A stretch of DNA of 64,000 nt from Devosia sp. YR412 (lineage in GTDB: Bacteria > Pseudomonadota > Alphaproteobacteria > Rhizobiales > Devosiaceae): positions 62,001 to 126,000 of the forward strand of contig NZ_FOFL01000002.1 of the NCBI RefSeq assembly GCF_900110945.1, given 5' to 3'. Within the stretch, counting starts at the first letter, position 1. The number at the start of each line of letters is the position of its first letter. Below are positions 36,021-44,492 of the stretch, piece by piece. Below the pieces are notes generated by a model. That model saw nothing but the letters and a program-made list of their open reading frames with translations, had not been told where the DNA came from and searched no databases. Made by a program: the position numbers and the translations under genes.

Positions 36021-37289
36021 TCAAGCTGAGTCCCGCTCGGCTGTGCCATCGGCCACCATCTTGTGGTCGAGCGAGCGCTGTTCGCGCAGTCCGGGGAAGA
36101 TGACGCTCCAGATGCCGGCCACCGCAATGGCGCCGAATCCGCCAATCACCACCGCCGCCACCGGGCCGATGAAATGGGCCACCGTGCCGGCGCGGAACTC
36201 GCCCAACTCGTTGGAGGCGCCGATGAACACCGAGTTCACGGCATTGACGCGGCCGCGCACTTCCTCGGGGGTCCACAGCTGCATGATGGTCTCGCGAATG
36301 GTGACGCTGACCATGTCGGAGGCGCCGACCAGCGCCAGCGCCGGGATGGACACCCAGAGCGTCGTCGAGAAGCCGAACACCACCGTGAAGGCGCCAAACA
36401 GCGCAACGAAGACAAAGAGAATGCGGCCGGCGAAATTGCGGATCGGGAAGCGGGTCAGGAACAGCGCCATGACGATGGCGCCAATGCCCGGCGCGGCCCG
36501 CAGCAGGCCGTTGGCGATCGAGCCACCATGCAGGATGTCGGTGGCATAGATCGGCAGCATGGCCACCGCCCCGCCCATCAACACGGCGAACATGTCGAGC
36601 GAAATGGCGCCCAGCACGACCTTGTTGGAGAAGATGTAGCGGAAGCCACCCAGCAGGGTCTCCATGCTGGTGGCCTGGGTCGATTCGCGCTTGGGCGGGG
36701 CTGGGATCAGCAGCACGCTCACCATAGCGCAGCCCAGGAGGATGGCGCCTGTAGCAAAGGGCACGAAAGGGGCAAAGCTATACAGCACACCACCCAGCGC
36801 GGGACCGGCGATGGCGGCAAACTGCCAGGCCGAGGCATTGACGGTGATGGCATTGCTCAGCGCTTCAGCCGGCACGAGATTGGGCGCCAGCGACTGTGCC
36901 GCCGGGTTCCAGAAGGCCCGGGCCGTGCCCAGCACGATCAGGATAAGGAACAGCGGCCAGACCTCATGCGCCTCGGCTTCGGTGAACAGCAGGAAGCCCA
37001 CCGCGCACAGCAATTCAACCCCAAGACAGATCGCCATGATGCGGCGGCGGTTGAACCGGTCGGCGGTGAGGCCGGTAACAAGGATCAACAGCAGCGCCGG
37101 CAGGAACAGGCAGAGCCCGACGAGACCGACCAGCAGCGGCTCGCGAGTCACCTCGTAGATCTGATAGGCGATCGACACCGACATGATCTGCACTGCGAAG
37201 CTGACCAGCAAAGTGGTCAGCCAGAAGAAGCGGAAGCCGGTATAGGTAAAGGCAAGGCGGGATTTGTCGGCGGGTGCGGTCGTGCTCAT
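36021..37289 (-). CDS. MFS transporter, MFS_3/EntS-like
   Basis: 422 residues from the ATG at 37289; the longer frame has no support. The pattern FRFFWLTTLLVSFAVQIMSVSIAYQIYEVT, ADRFNRRRIMAICL and AFWNPAAQSLAPNLVPAEALSNA matches the EntS-like group of transporters. The substrate is unknown, and no siderophore gene lies nearby. Confidence 0.88.
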   Translation of the reverse strand: MSTTAPADKSRLAFTYTGFRFFWLTTLLVSFAVQIMSVSIAYQIYEVTREPLLVGLVGLCLFLPALLLILVTGLTADRFNRRRIMAICLGVELLCAVGFLLFTEAEAHEVWPLFLILIVLGTARAFWNPAAQSLAPNLVPAEALSNAITVNASAWQFAAIAGPALGGVLYSFAPFVPFATGAILLGCAMVSVLLIPAPPKRESTQATSMETLLGGFRYIFSNKVVLGAISLDMFAVLMGGAVAMLPIYATDILHGGSIANGLLRAAPGIGAIVMALFLTRFPIRNFAGRILFVFVALFGAFTVVFGFSTTLWVSIPALALVGASDMVSVTIRETIMQLWTPEEVRGRVNAVNSVFIGASNELGEFRAGTVAHFIGPVAAVVIGGFGAIAVAGIWSVIFPGLREQRSLDHKMVADGTAERDSA

Positions 37290-37362
37290 GGGCTGGCCAT
37301 CGCACGACACAATGTCGCAGTCAAAGGCGGAATGGGCCCGAAGCGTTCGAAGACGGCGATTC

Positions 37363-38166
37363 TCAGTCCTTGTTGCTCGCCGGCTTCTGCCGGTTCGGAT
37401 TGGGCCGCTCGTGCCGGCGATCAATCGACGAAATCACCCCGCGCAGGGTGCGGATTTCCTGGCTGGTGAATTTGCCCCGCTCCAGCATGGTGCGGATATT
37501 GTTGATCACGGTCGGCCGCTTGTCGGGGGCGGTGAAAAAGCCCGAGCCATCCAGCGTGGTTTCGAGATGCCCGAAGAGGCCGAGCAATTCCTCGCGCGGG
37601 GCGACCTCGGCCATGGCATCGCCAAACGGCAATGTGGTGCCCAGATCGCTGTGCCGGCGCCATTCGTAGGCCATCAGCAGCACGGCTTGGGCGATGTTGA
37701 GCGAGGCAAAGGCCGGCTCCACCGGCAGAGTGACGATGCAATCGGCCAGCGCCACTTCTTCGTTGAGCAGGCCCCATTTCTCGCGACCGAACAGCAGGCC
37801 GACGCCCTTGCCGGCGCCAATCTGCGCGGCCATGCGCTGGGCGGCCTCATCGGGGCCGATGACTTCCTTTTGCAGGTCGCGCGAGCGTGCCGTGGTGGCC
37901 AGCACCAGCGTCAGGTCGGCGATGGCCTCTTCCAGCGTTTCGAAAACCCGCACCCGTTCAATAACGTGATCGGCGCGCGAGGCGGCCGCGACGGCGCGTT
38001 CATTCGGCCAGCCATCGCGTGGACGCACCAGGCGCAGGTCCCACAGGCCGAAATTGGCCATGGCGCGGGCGGCCGTGCCGATATTCTCGCCCAGTTGCGG
38101 TTCGCAAAGGATCACCGCCGGCGTGGGCTTGAGCTCGATCTTGATGGAGGTGTCGGTTCCGGCCAT
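37363..38166 (-). CDS. trmJ: tRNA/rRNA methyltransferase, TrmJ-like SPOUT
   Basis: 267 residues. The N-terminal PAVILCEPQLGENIGTAARAM, the knot segments GLLFGREKWGLLNEEV and PVEPAFASLNIAQAVLLMAYEW are SpoU/TrmH motifs, with the TrmJ-like C-terminal extension. TrmJ methylates the 2'-OH of residue 32 in tRNA. TtcA, encoded 4.5 kb away, modifies the same position in tRNA. Confidence 0.88.
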   Translation of the reverse strand: MAGTDTSIKIELKPTPAVILCEPQLGENIGTAARAMANFGLWDLRLVRPRDGWPNERAVAAASRADHVIERVRVFETLEEAIADLTLVLATTARSRDLQKEVIGPDEAAQRMAAQIGAGKGVGLLFGREKWGLLNEEVALADCIVTLPVEPAFASLNIAQAVLLMAYEWRRHSDLGTTLPFGDAMAEVAPREELLGLFGHLETTLDGSGFFTAPDKRPTVINNIRTMLERGKFTSQEIRTLRGVISSIDRRHERPNPNRQKPASNKD

Positions 38167-38222
38167 GGCGCCATTTCCTGAAAGTTCAGGCGCTCATAGC
38201 CGGTTTTACCGCGTCAGGGCAA

Positions 38223-38819
38223 TTAGGCGACGCGATGACGGACCGGCAGGTCCTTGACCTTGCTCGACCGCTGCCATTCCCGATCGAGAATGGCGAAATG
38301 CAATTCTTCGTCCCATTCGCCCTGGAACAGCGCATGTTCGCGGTAATGGGCTTCAAGACGCATTCCCATCTGCTGCATCAGTTTGATCGAGTGGTGATTG
38401 CGGCCGTCGCAGCGGGCGAACACCCGGTGGATGCGATAATGGTCGAAGGCCAAGTCATAGACGGCGCTCAGCGCTTCGCGGGAAAAGCCCTGCCCGGCAT
38501 AGGCCGGATTGATGCAGAAGCGCACTTCCCCCTGCCCGGCCGTGGCATCGGACCAATGCAGTGACACGTGGCCGATAAGCACCTTGTCGCCCTTGCGAAC
38601 CATGGCGAGGGTCAGCGTATCCCCGGGGCGCTGCAGGCTGACATGGCTTCGCATGGTGTTGAGCGCGCCAGCCACTTCGGAGGTGTCGCGGGTGCGCGTG
38701 AACACATAGCGCTGCACCGAGGGAAGCGCGTGATAGGCACCAAGGCCGTCGATATCGCTGCGTTCAAAGGTGCGAAGGATCAGGCGATCCGTCTCGATGG
38801 GCAAAGAAAGTGACGACAT
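38223..38819 (-). CDS. GNAT acetyltransferase, RimJ/RimL type
   Basis: 198 residues from the ATG at 38819. It shows the RimJ/RimL pattern IETDRLILRTFERSDIDGLGAY, then INPAYAGQGFSREALSAVYDLAF and RCDGRNHHSIKLMQQMGMRLEAHYREH. The substrate is unknown. It is a paralogue of the gene just upstream on the same strand. Confidence 0.9.
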   Translation of the reverse strand: MSSLSLPIETDRLILRTFERSDIDGLGAYHALPSVQRYVFTRTRDTSEVAGALNTMRSHVSLQRPGDTLTLAMVRKGDKVLIGHVSLHWSDATAGQGEVRFCINPAYAGQGFSREALSAVYDLAFDHYRIHRVFARCDGRNHHSIKLMQQMGMRLEAHYREHALFQGEWDEELHFAILDREWQRSSKVKDLPVRHRVA

Positions 38820-38932
38820 GAATGATGCTCCCGACCGCGTGACGACCCGAAGCCATAACGTCGCGCGATTCACGGAAGTTCCTGCCGCAGCGCGAAAAAA
38901 TCTGCTCCAGCGGAATCGCGGGCAAATGCCGA

Positions 38933-39514
38933 TCAGCTGGGCGTTTGCGCCGCCCGCAGCGTCTGCCATTCCTGCCACAGGATGGCGTAGATGAATTCCT
39001 CGTCCCAGCGGCTTTTGAAGATGGCATGTTCGCGAAAATGCGCCTCGCGCCGCATGCCCAGCCGCTCCATCAAGCGCCAGGAAGACTCGTTCCGCACATC
39101 GCAGCGCGCCGAAACACGGTGGATGTCACCGGGACCGAAGGCCAAGTCGAGCATGGCATTGGCCGCCTCGGTGGCATAACCGCGGCCCTGATAGTCCGGA
39201 TCAAAAATCCAGCCGACCTCACCCTGCCGGGCCTCGACGCTGCGCCAGATAAGCGACACCTCGCCGATCAGCACGCCACTGTCGGCCAGTTCGACGCCCA
39301 GGATAATCTTGTCACCCTCGGCCTCCAGCGCCACCTGGCCGATGCGCTGCTGCACGGCCAGCGCGCATTCCTCCCGGCTGAGCGAGGTGTCGAACAGATA
39401 GCGCGCCACATCCTCGCGCCGCCGGTAGGCAAAAACGGCATCGACGTCGCCGCGAGTAAACGGGCGGAGGGTCAGCCTTTCTGTGCGCAGCGGATAGTTT
39501 GGATAAAGCGACAT
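38933..39514 (-). CDS. GNAT acetyltransferase, RimJ/RimL type
   Basis: 193 residues from the ATG at 39514. Start LRTERLTLRPFTRGDVDAVFAY, acetyl-CoA motif DPDYQGRGYATEAANAMLDL, and RCDVRNESSWRLMERLGMRREAHFREH. The many matching segments with the downstream gene show a tandem duplication that has since diverged. Confidence 0.9.
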   Translation of the reverse strand: MSLYPNYPLRTERLTLRPFTRGDVDAVFAYRRREDVARYLFDTSLSREECALAVQQRIGQVALEAEGDKIILGVELADSGVLIGEVSLIWRSVEARQGEVGWIFDPDYQGRGYATEAANAMLDLAFGPGDIHRVSARCDVRNESSWRLMERLGMRREAHFREHAIFKSRWDEEFIYAILWQEWQTLRAAQTPS

Positions 39515-39608
39515 GCCGTCTCCATGGGGCGGCGCACTCTCGCCATTTGGGCCGGCGAAGGCAAGACCGGCCTTGCCGAGGGCAAAACCGCATGCCAGCC
39601 TCGGCGCC

Positions 39609-40049
39609 ATGTCCAGTTCCGAACATCCCGTGATCGACCTCACCACGCGCTGCGACTGCGGCGCCATCACGCTGACCGCCAGGGGCCGTGTCGTCTCGAT
39701 GTTTCAATGCGCCTGCGACAATTGCCAGCGCGTCTCGGGCAGCGGCCATTCCAGCGTGACGCTGCTGCCGACGGACGCCGTGAGCATTGTGGGCACGATG
39801 AAAAGCCATTCGCGGCCAGCCGATTCCGGCGCGACCTTCACCCGCCACTTCTGCCCGGAATGCGGCACGACGATTTACGCGCAGAGTTCGCGCGCCCCGG
39901 ACTTCCGCATCCTGCCAGTCGGGCTGTTCTCGGGCCAGAACGACTGGTTCGTGCCCAACCAGCTGATCTTCAACCGCAGCCACCGCGCCTGGGATCTGGT
40001 GGCCGACCACCTGCCCCGCCATGAGCGCTATCGCGAGGCGACGCCATGA
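39609..40049 (+). CDS. GFA/CENP-V domain zinc protein
   Basis: 146 residues from the ATG at 39609. Zinc-binding cysteines appear as CDCGAITL, CACDNCQRVSGS and HFCPECGTTIYA, the GFA/CENP-V fold first described in glutathione-dependent formaldehyde-activating enzyme. Most members have no proven reaction. The stop overlaps the next ATG (ATGA). Confidence 0.88.
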   Translation: MSSSEHPVIDLTTRCDCGAITLTARGRVVSMFQCACDNCQRVSGSGHSSVTLLPTDAVSIVGTMKSHSRPADSGATFTRHFCPECGTTIYAQSSRAPDFRILPVGLFSGQNDWFVPNQLIFNRSHRAWDLVADHLPRHERYREATP

Positions 40050-40381
40050 GCCTCGCCTCCGAAGACCTCTCCGACCGCATTCGCGACCTGTTGCCACCCA
40101 TGCTGCCGCTGAGCGAAAAGAAGATGTTCGGTGGCCGCTGCTTCATGCTGGCCGGCAATATGCTGGTCTGCCCGATGAAGGACGGCAGCCTGCTCGTGCG
40201 CGTCGGCAAAGAGGGCTATGAGGAAGCCTTGGCCCTTCCCGGCGCGTCAAAAATGGACATGGGCGAGCGCACCATGGCCGGTTTCGTCGCCGTCAGCGGC
40301 GATGTACTTGAAGACGAAAACGTCCTCCAAGGTTGGATCGGCAGGGCGCGCGCTTTCGTCGACACCCTGCCGCCCAAATAG
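40046..40381 (+). CDS. TfoX/Sxy N-terminal domain protein
   Basis: 111 residues. The pattern PLSEKKMFGGRCFMLAGNML and the later YEEALALPGASKMDMGERTMAGF are typical of TfoX-N proteins. In gammaproteobacteria related proteins act in competence; in alphaproteobacteria the role is unknown. It is translationally coupled to the GFA gene. Confidence 0.88.
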   Translation: MSLASEDLSDRIRDLLPPMLPLSEKKMFGGRCFMLAGNMLVCPMKDGSLLVRVGKEGYEEALALPGASKMDMGERTMAGFVAVSGDVLEDENVLQGWIGRARAFVDTLPPK

Positions 40382-40384
40382 TCG

Positions 40385-41671
40385 TTAGGCTGGCGCCTTG
40401 CCGAACACCAGCGCCGCGTTGACGCCGCCAAAGCCGAAGGAATTGGACAAAACATAGTCCACCGCTTTGGCCTTGGGCTGGTTGGCGACGAGGTCGAAAG
40501 CCGCCGCTTCATCCATCGGGTCTTCAATGTTGATCGAGGCGGGCAGCAGGTCCTTGAGCAGCGCCTGGACGGAAATCACCGCCTCCATAGCACCCGCAGC
40601 ACCCAGCATGTGGCCGGTGGCCGACTTGGTCGAGGAAATCGCCAGATCCTTGCCGCGACCCGGGAACACCGCCGCAATGCCGGCCAGTTCGGCCGCATCG
40701 CCGACGGCGGTGGAGGTGGCATGGGCATTCACATAGCCGATCTGGCTTTGCTCGATCCCGGCCATGGAAATGGCGTTGCGCATGGCCACCTGTGCCCCAG
40801 CCCCATCGGGCGAGCCTGCGGTCAGGTGATAGGCATCGGCCGACGTGCCATAGCCGGCGAGTACCGCCAGAGGCGTGGCACCGCGTTTGCGGGCATGGCT
40901 CAGTTTTTCGATGACCAGCACGGCCGCGCCTTCCGAAAGCACGAAGCCATCATGGCCCTTGTCGAACGGACGGGAGGCCTTTTGCGGCGTATCGTTGAAG
41001 CTGGTGGCCAGAGCGCGCGAGGCGCCGAAACCGCCCAGCGAAATGGGATCGACCGAACCTTCAGCGCCACCGACCACGGCCACTTCGGCCTCGCCGGTCA
41101 TGATCAACCGCATGCCATCGCCGATCGCCTGGGCCGACGCCGCACAGGCGGTGACCGGCGTGCCGATCGGACCACGAAAACCATGGAGGATCGACAGCCA
41201 GCCGGCCGCCAGATTGGCCAAAAAGCTCGGCACGGTGAAGGGCGACAGGCGCTTGGGGCCCTTGGTCTGGATGATTTCCACCGCACGCGCCATCACCGGC
41301 GAACCGCCGACGCCGGAGCCGATGATCGTGGCCGTCGCGGCCTGGTCTTCGGCGCTGGTCGGATGCCAGTTGGCCTGTTCAAGGGCTTCATGCGTCGCGC
41401 CGATGGCATATTGGATAAAGACGTCCATCTTCTTGATTTCCTTGCCGTCGATGAAGTCGGCAGGATCAAAGCCATTGGGATCATTCGCCTTGGCGGGCAC
41501 CAGCCCGGCAATGGTCGCGCCAAAGCCTTCGGTATCGAACCGGTCGTTCTGCACGATGCCGCTCTGGCCGGAGGTGAGGCGGCTCCACATCGTCTCGACC
41601 CCGACACCCAGCGGGCTGACGACGCCCATGCCAGTGACAACGATGGGATCGGCAGGATCGGGCTTCAGCAT
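40385..41671 (-). CDS. fabF: Beta-ketoacyl-ACP synthase II-like
   Basis: 428 residues, a condensing enzyme of fatty acid synthesis. The active-site Cys is in PVTACAASAQAIGDGMRL, and the two histidines are in NAHATSTAVGDAAE and SATGHMLGAAGA. It is a little longer than housekeeping FabF and no acyl-carrier gene is adjacent. It could therefore be a specialised paralogue, for example for long-chain lipids; I cannot decide. Confidence 0.9.
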   Translation of the reverse strand: MLKPDPADPIVVTGMGVVSPLGVGVETMWSRLTSGQSGIVQNDRFDTEGFGATIAGLVPAKANDPNGFDPADFIDGKEIKKMDVFIQYAIGATHEALEQANWHPTSAEDQAATATIIGSGVGGSPVMARAVEIIQTKGPKRLSPFTVPSFLANLAAGWLSILHGFRGPIGTPVTACAASAQAIGDGMRLIMTGEAEVAVVGGAEGSVDPISLGGFGASRALATSFNDTPQKASRPFDKGHDGFVLSEGAAVLVIEKLSHARKRGATPLAVLAGYGTSADAYHLTAGSPDGAGAQVAMRNAISMAGIEQSQIGYVNAHATSTAVGDAAELAGIAAVFPGRGKDLAISSTKSATGHMLGAAGAMEAVISVQALLKDLLPASINIEDPMDEAAAFDLVANQPKAKAVDYVLSNSFGFGGVNAALVFGKAPA

Positions 41672-41850
41672 GGGATCTCCTGTGTGCCTGTGGCGGCATG
41701 CAAACCGGAGAGGTAGGCGCGGCCGGTCATGGCGTCAACCGGCATGCCCCCTTGCTGTTTGTCCGCTTTGCGCTGTTCCCCCACCGATGCTATACGGGCA
41801 CCCGAACCTGGCCTTAAGGTCAACAGACGGATTTCAGGGAGATATTTCCG

Positions 41851-43065
41851 ATGAGCAGCAAGATCAAAGTCGCCAACCCGGTCGTCGATCTCGACGGCGA
41901 TGAGATGACCCGGATCATCTGGCAGGCGATCAAGGACAAGCTGATCCATCCCTATCTCGACCTACCGATCGAATATTACGACCTGTCGGTAGAGAGCCGC
42001 GACGCAACCAATGACCAGATCACGGTCGATGCCGCCAAGGCGATCCAGAAGCATGGCGTCGGCATCAAGTGTGCCACCATTACCCCCGACGAGCAGCGCG
42101 TCGAAGAGTTCAAGCTAAAGAAGATGTGGAAGTCGCCCAACGGCACCATCCGCAACATCCTCGGCGGCGTGATCTTTCGCGAGCCGATCATCTGCAAGAA
42201 CGTGCCGCGCCTGGTCCCCGGCTGGACCCAGCCGATCATCGTCGGCCGCCATGCCTTCGGCGACCAGTATCGCGCCACCGACTTCACCTTCCCAGGCAAG
42301 GGCACGCTGACCATCAAGTTCACCGGCGAAGACGGTCAGGTCATCGAGCACGAAGTCTACCAGGCGCCCGGCGCCGGCGTCGCCATGGCCATGTACAACC
42401 AGGACGATTCGATCCGCGATTTCGCCTATTCGTCCTTCAACTACGGCCTCGCCCGTGGTGTGCCGGTGTATCTGTCGACCAAGAACACCATCCTCAAGGT
42501 CTATGACGGGCGCTTCAAGGACATCTTCCAGGAGATCTATGAGGCCGAGTTCAAGGAAAAGTTCGAAGCCAAAAAGATCTGGTACGAGCACCGCCTGATC
42601 GACGACATGGTCGCTTCGGCCCTGAAGTGGTCCGGCGGTTACGTCTGGGCCTGCAAGAACTACGACGGCGACGTGCAGTCCGACATCGTCGCCCAGGGCT
42701 TCGGCTCGCTCGGCCTGATGACCTCGGTGCTGGCAACGCCCGATGGCAAGATCGTCGAATCCGAAGCCGCCCATGGCACCGTGACCCGTCACTACCGCCA
42801 GCACCAGCAGGGCAAGGAAACCTCGACCAACTCCACCGCCTCGATCTTCGCCTGGACCCGTGGCCTCGCCCACCGCGCCAAGCTCGACGACAACGAAGCG
42901 CTGAAGAACTTCGCCCTGACGCTGGAAAAGGTCACTGTCGATACGATCGAAGAAGGCAAGATGACCAAGGACCTGTCCCTGCTCGTCGGTCCCGATCAGC
43001 CCTGGCTCTCCACCATCGGCTTCCTCGACGCCATCGACCAGAACCTGCAGAAGGCCATGGCATAA
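41851..43065 (+). CDS. icd: NADP-dependent isocitrate dehydrogenase
   Basis: 404 residues, the dimeric NADP form. Key parts: [20 protein letters not shown] at the start, [27 protein letters not shown] with substrate-binding Ser/Asn, the metal-site aspartates in [12 protein letters not shown] and [14 protein letters not shown], and [13 protein letters not shown]. It converts isocitrate to 2-oxoglutarate. A strong terminator follows. Confidence 0.97.
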   Translation: MSSKIKVANPVVDLDGDEMTRIIWQAIKDKLIHPYLDLPIEYYDLSVESRDATNDQITVDAAKAIQKHGVGIKCATITPDEQRVEEFKLKKMWKSPNGTIRNILGGVIFREPIICKNVPRLVPGWTQPIIVGRHAFGDQYRATDFTFPGKGTLTIKFTGEDGQVIEHEVYQAPGAGVAMAMYNQDDSIRDFAYSSFNYGLARGVPVYLSTKNTILKVYDGRFKDIFQEIYEAEFKEKFEAKKIWYEHRLIDDMVASALKWSGGYVWACKNYDGDVQSDIVAQGFGSLGLMTSVLATPDGKIVESEAAHGTVTRHYRQHQQGKETSTNSTASIFAWTRGLAHRAKLDDNEALKNFALTLEKVTVDTIEEGKMTKDLSLLVGPDQPWLSTIGFLDAIDQNLQKAMA

Positions 43066-43090
43066 GGCCTTAAGGCGTCAATCATTGAGA

Positions 43091-43118
43091 GGGCCGGAGC
43101 ATTGCTCCGGCCCTTTTT
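43091..43118 (+). terminator. Rho-independent terminator after icd
   Basis: A perfect 10-bp stem GGGCCGGAGC / GCTCCGGCCC with an ATT loop followed by TTTTT. The same hairpin sequence recurs at 44453-44477. Confidence 0.92.
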
Positions 43119-43119
43119 C

Positions 43120-43240
43120 TTGACCAGTCAACAATTTCACTGTTGCAGCCAAGCGCCAGTGACACATTTTTGGCTTAATTGCCCCCGGCCCCGATTGACG
43201 GTCACACAGGGTTTCGGCCTATGTTGACCCATACGTCAAC
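43120..43240. promoter_or_regulatory. Cluster of TTGAC/GTCAA symmetric sites before the FadL-type gene
   Basis: TTGACcaGTCAA at 43120-43131, TTGACGGTCA near 43196-43205, and GTTGAC-CCATAC-GTCAAC at 43223-43240, a perfect 6-bp inverted repeat with 6-base spacer. A repressor of TetR or GntR type could bind here and control the porin gene. The prediction is from symmetry only. Confidence 0.4.
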
Positions 43241-43308
43241 GACTGCCGGAAAACGGCAGCATGGACGACGCGGCGCAACACGGCCGCTTCATGTTGAGGA
43301 GAATTCTA

Positions 43309-44433
43309 TTGGCCCGCAGCCCTATTCGCAGCCTTGCGCTGGCAGCACTTGTCGCAACATCCACCATCGGCGCCGCCCATGCCGGCGGTCTCGAGGCCAA
43401 TGGCTATAACTGGGACTTGCTGTTTGATCCCGGCACCTATGTCGGCAAGGGTACGGTGACCCAGGTCACCATCAACCATGACATCACGGCCCCCGGCCTT
43501 GGCACCATTTCGACATCGCCTGCCCGGACCTACTATAATGTCGCGGCCAAGGCCGACCTGTTCGGGGCTTCGTCCTGCCTGGTCTCCGTCCAGAACCCCT
43601 TTGGTTCCGGCACCGATCGCGACGCGGCCTACGCCCGGACGAGCCGCCAGGCGCTCAGCGAACGCATCTGGTCCAATGATGTGGGTCTCACCTGCGCTTA
43701 TGGCTTTGATGTCGGCTCGGGTGTGTTCAGCGTCATCGGCGGCATTTCGGCCCAGCAGTTGAACTATGACGCCACCATCGCGCGACCCGCCCCGCTGCCG
43801 GTCGGCAACGAGCTGGTGACGCTCAGTGGTTCCGGCACCGGCTGGCGCGCCGGCATTGCCTATGAAGTGCCCGAGATCGCCCTGCGCGTGAGCGCCATCT
43901 ACAATGCGGCGATCGACTACAATCTGACCGGGCGCGCCTATGGCAGCCTGCTGCCGCAGGCGGCGGCAAATGCCAATGCCACCACCCCGCAAAGCATCGA
44001 AATCAAGGCCCAGTCCGGCATTGCGCCCGGCTGGCTGGCGCTCGGCAGTGTAAAATGGGTCGACTGGTCTGTTCTCAACACGCTGACCGTCAACAATGCC
44101 GTCGCGCCGATCACCACGGTCCTCAATTATGAAGACGGCTGGACGGTTTCGGCCGGCGTTGGCCACCAGCTCACCGACGAGTTGACGGTGCTGGGCAGCC
44201 TGACCTGGGACAAGGGTACATCGCGCAAGAACGCCAACGGCGTGCTGCTCAACGGCACGCAGACCGATCGCTGGGGCGCAAGTCTGGGCGCGGCCTACAA
44301 GCCTTCGGCCAATTTCGAACTGTCGGGGGGCGTGTCTTATTCGCTGATCGGCGCTGGCAGCAACCTGCAGAATGAAAGCTGGAACACCGGCAGCGTGCTG
44401 GCCTTCAGCGTCAGCGCCAAGGCCACGTTCTAG
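43309..44433 (+). CDS. FadL/OmpP1-family outer-membrane transport protein
   Basis: 374 residues from a TTG at 43309, which has AGGAG eight bases upstream and leaves a clean signal peptide (SLALAALVATSTIGAAHA). ATG codons at 43291 and 43261 are alternatives, but a small hairpin directly precedes 43261. The mature protein has the FadL-like start GGLEANGYNWDLLFDPG and many amphipathic strands, ending in Phe as outer-membrane barrels do. FadL proteins admit long-chain fatty acids and other hydrophobic compounds. Confidence 0.82.
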   Translation: MARSPIRSLALAALVATSTIGAAHAGGLEANGYNWDLLFDPGTYVGKGTVTQVTINHDITAPGLGTISTSPARTYYNVAAKADLFGASSCLVSVQNPFGSGTDRDAAYARTSRQALSERIWSNDVGLTCAYGFDVGSGVFSVIGGISAQQLNYDATIARPAPLPVGNELVTLSGSGTGWRAGIAYEVPEIALRVSAIYNAAIDYNLTGRAYGSLLPQAAANANATTPQSIEIKAQSGIAPGWLALGSVKWVDWSVLNTLTVNNAVAPITTVLNYEDGWTVSAGVGHQLTDELTVLGSLTWDKGTSRKNANGVLLNGTQTDRWGASLGAAYKPSANFELSGGVSYSLIGAGSNLQNESWNTGSVLAFSVSAKATF

Positions 44434-44452
44434 AAACTACGGACGTAAAAAC

Positions 44453-44477
44453 GGGGCCGGAGCATTGCTCCGGCCCC
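44453..44477. terminator. Bidirectional hairpin between convergent genes
   Basis: Stem GGGGCCGGAGC / GCTCCGGCCCC with an ATT loop; the core is identical to the icd terminator. It separates the FadL-type gene from the convergent VWA gene, and A/T-rich bases flank it on both sides. Confidence 0.85.
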
Positions 44478-44492
44478 TGCTTTTCGTTTGAC

